Assembly (NCBI GenBank): GCA_007135995.1
Contig: SLHU01000193.1
Span: forward strand, 1-5,799
Source of the DNA: Clostridiales bacterium
GTDB taxonomy: Bacteria; Bacillota; Clostridia; Saccharofermentanales; UBA5734
DNA: 5,799 bases
Reading direction: 5' to 3'
The translations under genes were made by a program, and so were the position numbers. The notes beneath the pieces were generated by a model. It was not told the origin of the DNA. It saw only the letters and a program-made list of their open reading frames with translations, and did not search any database. Below are positions 1 to 4,045 of this stretch, one piece after another. Numbering within the stretch: the first letter of the stretch is position 1; each line of letters opens with the position of its first letter.

Positions 1-394
1 AGACGATGGGTATTTTGTATCCGAACTGCTCACGAAGCTGCTTTAACAAGGCCCCCTCCGGATCGGCCATATATTCAGTATGCATTGATCCGTGCAGGGC
101 CAGGCAGATCCCGTCAACCGGCCAGGCCGATTTTATTTTTTCGATCATCGTCCGCGTCATCGTCTCAAACGCTTTTTGCTCAATCAGTCCGGAAGGAATT
201 CCCCTGGCAAATAACGTGGGGACGATGTCTGCGTTTTGCTGCCTGAAATAGCTTAGCATGCCGCCGGCCAGCTTTTTCATCCAGTATGGATCTGCAAAGA
301 CTTGATCTTTTGCAATGTTAAAGTGGTTATATGGCGTTTTATGCGCTGTAAACGTGTTTGTTTCATGCATCAGGGATGCGACTGCGATTTTCAT
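1..394 (-). CDS. M81 family metallopeptidase (MlrC-like), N-terminal part, truncated by window edge
   Basis: Reading the minus strand from ATG at 394-392 gives 131 codons open to the window edge, so the C-terminal part lies outside. The protein begins MKIAVASLMHETNTF, the typical opening of the M81/MlrC (DUF1485) family, with HETN at residues 10-13. Further family-like segments are GIPSG (65-69) and ALHGSMHTE (99-107), followed by the DPEGALL stretch. A GAGG Shine-Dalgarno lies 5 nt upstream of the ATG. Family members are predicted zinc hydrolases; the founder, MlrC of Sphingomonas, degrades linearised microcystin. The expected zinc-ligand motif (DLHAN-like) would fall beyond the edge, so catalytic competence cannot be judged. 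The real substrate is unknown; most homologues occur in bacteria that never meet microcystin. It is divergently oriented to the lipB cluster and not obviously related to it. The family call is fairly secure, the substrate is not. Confidence 0.88.
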   Translation of the reverse strand, partial: MKIAVASLMHETNTFTAHKTPYNHFNIAKDQVFADPYWMKKLAGGMLSYFRQQNADIVPTLFARGIPSGLIEQKAFETMTRTMIEKIKSAWPVDGICLALHGSMHTEYMADPEGALLKQLREQFGYKIPIV

Positions 395-429
395 GTGTTC
401 CTCTTTCCATGCGAAGTACTGCTTTTGCT

Positions 430-458
430 ATTATAGTGATGTCCTGCCTTCAGTTCTA
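430..458 (-). promoter_or_regulatory. Candidate promoter for the M81 peptidase gene
   Basis: On the minus strand a perfect TATAAT (-10) occupies 435-430. With a 17-nt spacer the -35 position (458-453) reads TAGAAC, a weak match to TTGACA; a better hexamer, TTGATA (462-457), is 21 nt away, which is too far. The predicted start of transcription near 423 would give a leader of about 28 nt containing the Shine-Dalgarno sequence. The poor -35 suggests a weak or activator-dependent promoter. Confidence 0.5.
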
Positions 459-488
459 TCAATTTTACGGCATAAGATGTCATGTTTT

Positions 489-497
489 TGCTATACT
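489..497 (+). promoter_or_regulatory. Candidate extended -10 promoter element toward lipB
   Basis: The sequence TGCTATACT is an extended -10 (TGn followed by TATACT, 5 of 6 consensus bases). No good -35 hexamer lies at the usual distance (469-474 reads GGCATA), as is common for extended -10 promoters. If used, it would give a leader of about 250 nt before lipB that carries the 530-539 palindrome and the possible upstream ORF. It is one of three candidates in the region; none can be ranked firmly by eye. Confidence 0.35.
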
Positions 498-575
498 GTT
501 GAAGAAACAGGTCGTCGTCTTCTTTTCTGTTCGATCGAAATGGCACGGACTGGCAAAAGCAAGTTCAAAGGGGCT

Positions 576-603
576 TTGAAGCTGACGGCACTTGTAATAA
601 GAT
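576..603 (+). promoter_or_regulatory. Candidate sigma-A-type promoter upstream of lipB
   Basis: TTGAAG (576-581) and TAAGAT (598-603) are separated by 16 nt, each matching 4 of 6 consensus bases. Transcription would begin around 610, only a few bases before the ATG of the possible upstream ORF at 614. That transcript would be leaderless or nearly so for this ORF. This is moderate pattern evidence only. Confidence 0.3.
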
Positions 604-613
604 AGATGCATAG

Positions 614-760
614 ATGAAACAGTATATAAATGGTCGTGCTCAGGCACCTGCGCAGACAACAAGGGACAGGAAGCTTGATTTGGATATGCTTGTTCAGATA
701 GATTTTGTCGCAGCAGATGCAGCTGCAGACCATGCATGTAAGAGGAGGAAACAACCTTGA
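614..760 (+). CDS. Possible 48-aa upstream ORF overlapping the lipB start
   Basis: An ATG at 614 opens a frame of 48 codons ending in TGA at 758-760. The stop overlaps the TTG start of lipB (757-759) in a four-base TTGA arrangement, the geometry used for translational coupling. The peptide starts MKQYINGRAQAP, has an acidic, alanine-rich middle (VAADAAADHA, residues 32-41) and ends CKRRKQP; the basic tail is forced because it is encoded by the lipB Shine-Dalgarno region. An in-frame TAG directly precedes the ATG, so no longer start exists. There is no clear Shine-Dalgarno before 614; an AGGA about 11 nt before the internal ATG at 686 could serve a shorter 24-aa version. I recognise no family. 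It may be a leader peptide, a chance ORF, or meaningless if transcription starts downstream of it. Confidence 0.22.
   Translation: MKQYINGRAQAPAQTTRDRKLDLDMLVQIDFVAADAAADHACKRRKQP
743..748 (+). promoter_or_regulatory. Ribosome binding site fixing the TTG start of lipB
   Basis: A perfect AGGAGG is followed by 8 nt and then TTG at 757. An in-frame TAA at 739-741 excludes any start further upstream, and no ATG or GTG lies in frame nearby. The TTG therefore initiates lipB even though it is the weakest of the common start codons. Confidence 0.9.
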
Positions 761-1446
761 GAATCTGCCGACTTGGCCGCATTGCCTATGACGATGCGCT
801 GAATTTACAGCTGAAGCTGGTAGCGCTGCGTCAGCAAGATCAGATTCAGGATACAATCCTGCTGCTGGAACATCCGCCCGTGATCACACTTGGGATGCGC
901 GGCAAAATGGAGCACATATACCGTGAGCCGCAGCAACTGGCCGCAGACGGTGTGACGATACATAAAGTAGGCCGCGGCGGTGATGTGACGTACCACGGGC
1001 CCGGGCAGCTGGTGGTTTATCCGATTGTCAAGCTCTATCACCGACCGGGCGGCATTCGGGAGTTTATTGAAACACTTGAACAGGCGGTCATCAGCTGGCT
1101 TCAGGAGCGATACGGCTTAAACCCTTATACCGGCAACGGGAAATTGACCGGCATCTGGATTGATGACGCGAAAATCATGGCCGTAGGTCTGGCTGTGAAG
1201 CAAGGTGTGACAATGCATGGTCTTGCATTGAATTTAATAACAGATCTGACGCCTTTTAGCTGGATTAATCCCTGCGGGCTGATGAAGCCTGTTACATCAC
1301 TGCATCTGCTGACAAAACAGCCTGTTGATTTCGGACAGGCGCAAACAGAACTGGGTAATCGAATAGCCGAAGGGCTGGGCGATGCTTTCGAATGGATTGA
1401 GCGATCAGATTTAGAGCATCAGGCGGGTCAGCTGCCCGGCGGCTGA
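757..1446 (+). CDS. lipB: Octanoyl-[acyl carrier protein]:protein N-octanoyltransferase LipB
   Basis: This 229-aa cytoplasmic enzyme matches the usual LipB length (about 210-230). LipB moves octanoate from octanoyl-ACP to the lysine of lipoyl domains (2-oxoacid dehydrogenase E2 subunits, GcvH), the first step of de novo lipoylation. Visible motifs are EHPPVITLG (38-46), the signature RGGDVTYHGPGQ (73-84) with His80, and DDAKIMAVG (136-144) with Lys139 matching the catalytic lysine of E. coli LipB. Next comes TMHGLALN (152-159), then INPCG (170-174) with Cys173 as the catalytic cysteine that forms the acyl-thioester. All catalytic residues are present, so it should be active. The start is TTG behind a perfect AGGAGG. 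lipA follows after 103 bp, giving the pathway order. The Cys in NPCG and Lys in DxxKI mark it as LipB rather than LipM or LplA. The last residues after 215 are poorly conserved. Confidence 0.96.
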   Translation: MRICRLGRIAYDDALNLQLKLVALRQQDQIQDTILLLEHPPVITLGMRGKMEHIYREPQQLAADGVTIHKVGRGGDVTYHGPGQLVVYPIVKLYHRPGGIREFIETLEQAVISWLQERYGLNPYTGNGKLTGIWIDDAKIMAVGLAVKQGVTMHGLALNLITDLTPFSWINPCGLMKPVTSLHLLTKQPVDFGQAQTELGNRIAEGLGDAFEWIERSDLEHQAGQLPGG

Positions 1447-1447
1447 T

Positions 1448-1463
1448 GCAGAAGTTTTTCTGC
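1448..1463 (+). other. Stem-loop just after the lipB stop codon
   Basis: GCAGAA (1448-1453) and TTCTGC (1458-1463) form a perfect 6-bp stem around a GTTT loop, two bases past the lipB stop. The T-run lies inside the hairpin rather than after it, so it is not a standard intrinsic terminator. It could act as an RNA processing or 3'-end stabilising element between lipB and lipA. Confidence 0.4.
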
Positions 1464-1499
1464 TTGAGTTTATTGATAAGAGGTGACGACAGCAGGTGA

Positions 1500-1518
1500 G
1501 CCGGAAGTCTCATCCGGC
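1500..1518 (+). other. GC-rich stem-loop upstream of lipA
   Basis: GCCGGA (1500-1505) pairs with TCCGGC (1513-1518) across a 7-nt loop. No T-tract follows; the sequence continues into the lipA ribosome binding site GAGGAG (1535-1540), 9 nt before the ATG. It is too far from the ribosome binding site to block it by itself. It may modulate lipA expression or stability relative to lipB. Confidence 0.35.
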
Positions 1519-1549
1519 CTGATCTGACTGGTGCGAGGAGTAACAGGGC

Positions 1550-2524
1550 ATGAATGATCGAAATGAAAATAAGCCTTTTCAGCGTAAGCCTGCCTGGCTT
1601 AAGGCAAAGTCTGCTAATACAAGTATCAGCCATGAAGTCAAAAAGATACTGCGTGACTATCAGCTGCACACCGTCTGCGAAGAAGCCGGCTGTCCTAATT
1701 GCGGTGAGTGTTTCAGCCGTAAAACAGCCACCTTTCTGATTATGGGGTCGGTCTGCAGCCGAAACTGCCGCTTTTGTCAGGTTGCATCGGGCTGTCCGCA
1801 GCCGCTTGACGATGATGAACCGGCGCATATTGCCAAGGCCGTCGCTTTATTAGGCCTGCGGCATGTTGTGATCACATCGGTGACACGAGATGACCTGCCG
1901 GACGGGGGGGCAGCCCATTTTGCCAGGGTGATCCGGGCGATTCGCGCGCAGGCTGCGGCCGAGTTAAGCGGATTGCATGAGACCCCGGGCGCAGCGGATG
2001 ATGATGATTGGCAGGCACCGGTCATAGAAGTTCTGATTCCGGATTTTCAAGGTCAGCTGGCAGCCTTAAAAACAGTGGTTGACGCGAGGCCTTCTATACT
2101 GAATCATAATATTGAAACCGTGCCGGCACTTTACGACACGGTCAGGCCGGAGGCAGATTACCAACGCTCTTTGCAGCTGCTGTCAAGGGTGAAGCAGATA
2201 AACCCGGATTTACTGACTAAATCGGGTCTGATGCTGGGACTGGGAGAGCAGCAGGAAGATGTGATTCAGACACTGAAGGATCTGCGGGCACATGCGTGTG
2301 ATCTGCTGACGGTTGGCCAGTATCTTGCGCCTTCAAAAAATCATTTGCCGGTGCACGAGTATGTGCATCCTGATGTTTTTGCGATGATCGAAAAAGAAGC
2401 ACTGGCTTTGGGCTTTCGGTCAGTCGCATCGGGTCCGCTGGTGCGCAGTTCCTATATGGCGGAACAGGTAGCGGGTGATCTTATAAAAAACTGTGATAAG
2501 TCAGCTGAAAACAGTGAGCGATAA
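1550..2524 (+). CDS. lipA: Lipoyl synthase LipA (radical SAM)
   Basis: The 324-aa protein is a complete lipoyl synthase. It inserts sulfur at C6 and C8 of protein-bound octanoyl groups, using one [4Fe-4S] cluster to cleave S-adenosylmethionine and sacrificing an auxiliary cluster as sulfur donor. The auxiliary-cluster cysteines are C43, C48 and C54 (CX4CX5C within [12 protein letters not shown]), and the radical-SAM motif is C69, C73, C76 (CSRNCRFC). Other family motifs are [13 protein letters not shown] (109-121), the NHNIETVP block (185-192), [10 protein letters not shown] (224-233), [12 protein letters not shown] (257-268) and the C-terminal RSSY (299-302), whose serine ligates the auxiliary cluster. 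The start follows GAGGAG at 9 nt spacing. An atypical acidic, alanine-rich stretch lies at about residues 137-156, where the family normally has a short turn before IEVLIPDF. With lipB it completes de novo lipoylation. Seven consecutive Gs (1904-1910) encode part of PDGG. Confidence 0.98.
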   Translation: MNDRNENKPFQRKPAWLKAKSANTSISHEVKKILRDYQLHTVCEEAGCPNCGECFSRKTATFLIMGSVCSRNCRFCQVASGCPQPLDDDEPAHIAKAVALLGLRHVVITSVTRDDLPDGGAAHFARVIRAIRAQAAAELSGLHETPGAADDDDWQAPVIEVLIPDFQGQLAALKTVVDARPSILNHNIETVPALYDTVRPEADYQRSLQLLSRVKQINPDLLTKSGLMLGLGEQQEDVIQTLKDLRAHACDLLTVGQYLAPSKNHLPVHEYVHPDVFAMIEKEALALGFRSVASGPLVRSSYMAEQVAGDLIKNCDKSAENSER

Positions 2525-2531
2525 ACACATT

Positions 2532-2547
2532 AAAACGTAAAAACGTA
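2532..2547 (+). repeat. Perfect tandem 8-bp repeat before the cupin ribosome binding site
   Basis: AAAACGTA occurs twice back to back (2532-2539, 2540-2547), ending one base before the GGGAGG ribosome binding site (2549-2554). The A-rich, unstructured sequence could enhance translation initiation of the cupin gene or bind a regulator. With only two copies, chance is possible. Confidence 0.55.
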
Positions 2548-2562
2548 TGGGAGGTTCGAACA

Positions 2563-2916
2563 ATGATCAAAAGAATCAAGGATATGCAGTCAGAACTAAA
2601 GGAAAACATGCGCGGCGGAAAAGGGACCATTGAGATTCAATCGATCTTTACACCAGAAGAGTTTAAAGGGAAATCACGCCTGATCGCGAAGATTAAAGTG
2701 AATCCGGGCTGTTCGATCGGCATGCACGAGCACGATGACGAAGAAGAAATCTATTATGTGATTCGCGGCGAAGCCACACTCACGGACAGTACGCTTGACA
2801 AAGAAGTGATCCTCAAGCCCGGTGACGCGTCCTTAACGCTGGGCGGTCAGAGTCATGCGATACGAAACGATGGTCAAGAGGTCCTTGAGTTTATCGCGAT
2901 CATTCTTCTTTACTGA
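2563..2916 (+). CDS. Small single-domain cupin protein
   Basis: This 117-aa protein is one conserved beta-barrel cupin domain, probably cytoplasmic, with no signal peptide. Cupin motif 1, G-X5-HXH-X4-E-X6-G, is intact: G49, H55, H57, E62 and G69 within the GMHEHDDEEEIYYVIRG region. Motif 2 is recognisable at G87-N102 with His98 and Asn102, but the usual proline is Leu93. The set H55, H57, E62 and H98 gives a complete metal-binding site (Fe, Mn, Zn or Ni cannot be told from sequence). Small cupins of this type include sugar- or ligand-binding proteins, isomerases and oxygenases; the substrate is unknown. The start ATG follows GGGAGG at 8 nt. The stop TGA (2914-2916) overlaps the ATG of the SRAP gene (TGATG), so the two products are probably made in fixed proportion. 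It sits 38 bp after lipA, consistent with one operon. The cupin fold is certain, the function is not. Confidence 0.9.
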   Translation: MIKRIKDMQSELKENMRGGKGTIEIQSIFTPEEFKGKSRLIAKIKVNPGCSIGMHEHDDEEEIYYVIRGEATLTDSTLDKEVILKPGDASLTLGGQSHAIRNDGQEVLEFIAIILLY

Positions 2917-3854
2917 TGTGCGGCCGGTATTATGTAGATCAGGAAGATGATCTTTCTGAGATACGGAAAATCCTGACAGAACTGAATAAAAAGTTTCAGG
3001 GACAGCAGATCCTGGATGAAATGAGAACCGGCGAGATCTTCCCGACGCATGTCGCACCGGTGCTGCAGGCGGCTCAGCGGGAAGCGGGGCAGTCTGTTTC
3101 TGAGCCGATCCTGGAAATCGCGCCGGCGTCCATGTCACCTGGTGTGTCATCCGGGTTGCTTGACGATGATCACCATGAGCCGCCGGAAACGCATCAGGAT
3201 CGCAAAAACCAGAACAAAATCATTGTTCCAGGACTGATGCGCTGGGGTTTTGAAAGGCCGCACGGATCTGGGGTAGTGATCAATGCCAGAGCCGAAACGG
3301 CTGCTGAGAAACCTTTTTTCCGCCAGGCTTTTCAGTATGGCCGAATTCTGGTTCCGGCCAGTGCGTTTTTTGAGTGGCGAAAACTGGAGACAGAAGAAAA
3401 CCTGCCTGGTCAAAACAAAGATGACGCTCAACTGACACTTGATTCACTTCAACGTCAGAAAGATGGTGCCGGATGGTCTGCTGAGAGGCCTTTGCCCGAT
3501 TCTGGTTTGGATCAGGAGGATCCCGATCGTAAAATGACCCGTTCAGAGGGCACACTCGGCCGGCCGGTGCGCCGCTCTGCTTCCAGGCGTACTGCCAAGC
3601 AAAAAGTGAAGCTGAGTCTTCCTGATGAACCAGCCTTTTATATGGCAGGCCTTAGCAGGCCGGCCAACGATCGGGCCGGCTCGAGATTCGTTATTTTAAC
3701 CACCGCAGCGACACCGTCAGTAGCCGCCATTCATGACCGCCAGCCGCTGATCTTACCCAGACGCTGGCTGCGCAGCTGGCTGCTGGATGACACCTTTGTC
3801 CGGGAGATGCTTTCATACGTGCTGGAAAAAAAGCTGCAGCTGCAGGATGTTTAG
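2916..3854 (+). CDS. SRAP domain protein (YedK/HMCES family), with large insertions
   Basis: SRAP proteins form a thiazolidine DNA-protein crosslink through Cys2 with abasic sites in single-stranded DNA, protecting them from cleavage. The start MCGRYYVD places the catalytic Cys at position 2 after Met removal, so this start is certain. Other core elements are the GEIFPTHVAPVL block (39-50), GLMRWGF (106-112), INARAET (122-128) with Asn123, PASAFFEW (147-154) with Glu153, and IHDRQPLILP (272-281) with His273. These correspond to C2, N75, E105 and H160 of E. coli YedK, so the active site is complete. At 312 aa it is well above the usual 200-230. The extra length lies in two low-complexity inserts: about 55-102 (acidic and His-rich, with DDDHHEPPETHQD) and about 158-232 (many K/R/D/Q). 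There is no Shine-Dalgarno upstream; translation probably depends on reinitiation at the TGATG overlap with the cupin gene. No LexA-type box was found. Confidence 0.94.
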   Translation: MCGRYYVDQEDDLSEIRKILTELNKKFQGQQILDEMRTGEIFPTHVAPVLQAAQREAGQSVSEPILEIAPASMSPGVSSGLLDDDHHEPPETHQDRKNQNKIIVPGLMRWGFERPHGSGVVINARAETAAEKPFFRQAFQYGRILVPASAFFEWRKLETEENLPGQNKDDAQLTLDSLQRQKDGAGWSAERPLPDSGLDQEDPDRKMTRSEGTLGRPVRRSASRRTAKQKVKLSLPDEPAFYMAGLSRPANDRAGSRFVILTTAATPSVAAIHDRQPLILPRRWLRSWLLDDTFVREMLSYVLEKKLQLQDV

Positions 3855-3862
3855 TGTGCAGC

Positions 3863-3902
3863 GTCACATAACTAGTGACATACGGCCGGATCATGATAGA
3901 AT
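3863..3902 (+). promoter_or_regulatory. Extended -10 promoter with overlapping palindromic operator for the yfhO-like gene
   Basis: GTGACA (3875-3880, 5 of 6 to the -35 consensus) and TAGAAT (3897-3902, 5 of 6 to the -10 consensus) are 16 nt apart, and TGA directly before TAGAAT (3894-3896) makes an extended -10. The -35 forms the right arm of a perfect interrupted palindrome, GTCAC-N7-GTGAC (3863-3879), placed where a dimeric repressor would block RNA polymerase. A start near 3909 gives a leader of about 137 nt before the ATG at 4046. That leader holds no convincing ORF, riboswitch or terminator. The palindrome could alternatively form a weak hairpin at the end of the SRAP transcript, but no T-tract follows. 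The regulator is unknown. Confidence 0.6.
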
Positions 3903-4045
3903 AAATGCTGTGAATTAAATCTGCTTGTGTGTGGTATGTGTATTGCTGCGCTGAGCATGATAATTAGACCCTGATCGGCAAAAACCTGTTGCGGCTGTGT
4001 GCGGCGACCTGGACATGATCATCAGCCGGAACAAAGGAGTGCTTT

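Larger units (their letters stand above)
395..756. other. Divergent intergenic region between the M81 gene and lipB
   Basis: These 362 bp hold no recognisable protein family on either strand. They contain the minus-strand promoter-like TATAAT (430-435), a plus-strand extended -10 (489-497), a perfect 10-bp palindrome TTCGATCGAA (530-539), and a TTGAAG/TAAGAT promoter candidate (576-603). A third plus-strand candidate, TTGATT (675-680) and TAGATT (699-704) with an 18-nt spacer, would start lipB transcription with a leader of about 45 nt. A possible 48-codon ORF spans 614-760. Self-complementary segments TGCAGCTGCA (718-727) and CATGCATG (731-738) sit just upstream of the lipB ribosome binding site. 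No T-tract terminator was found. Long minus-strand open frames here lack any family signal and were dismissed. Confidence 0.6.

Noticed and set aside
315..605. Plus-strand open frame of 96 codons
   Set aside because: It starts inside the M81 gene on the opposite strand and its product is rich in Cys and Phe with no recognisable motif.
480..856. Two overlapping minus-strand open frames (100 and 121 codons) in the lipB upstream region
   Set aside because: They run into lipB, overlap each other in different frames, have Cys/His/Ser-rich composition typical of non-coding translation, and lack ribosome binding sites.
1292..1828. 178-codon open frame on the minus strand across the lipB end and lipA start
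   Set aside because: It lies opposite two securely identified genes, its product shows no family signal, and its length is explained by the codon bias of lipB and lipA.
2554..2561. GTTCGAAC near the cupin start as a LexA (SOS) box upstream of SRAP
   Set aside because: The Bacillota LexA site is GAAC-N4-GTTC. Here the half-sites are in the reverse order with no spacer, so it does not fit.
3558..3665. Two GGCCGGCC octamers whose starts are exactly 100 bp apart in the SRAP gene
   Set aside because: They fall in different reading phases within a GC-rich stretch and encode unrelated residues; chance is the simplest explanation.
3833..3845. CTGCAG repeats at the end of the SRAP gene as a terminator stem
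   Set aside because: The segment is inside the coding region and is not followed by a T-tract.
3936..3974. 12-codon mini-ORF in the leader of the yfhO-like gene
   Set aside because: It has no ribosome binding site, no run of regulatory codons and no paired terminator/antiterminator structure, so there is no support for attenuation.
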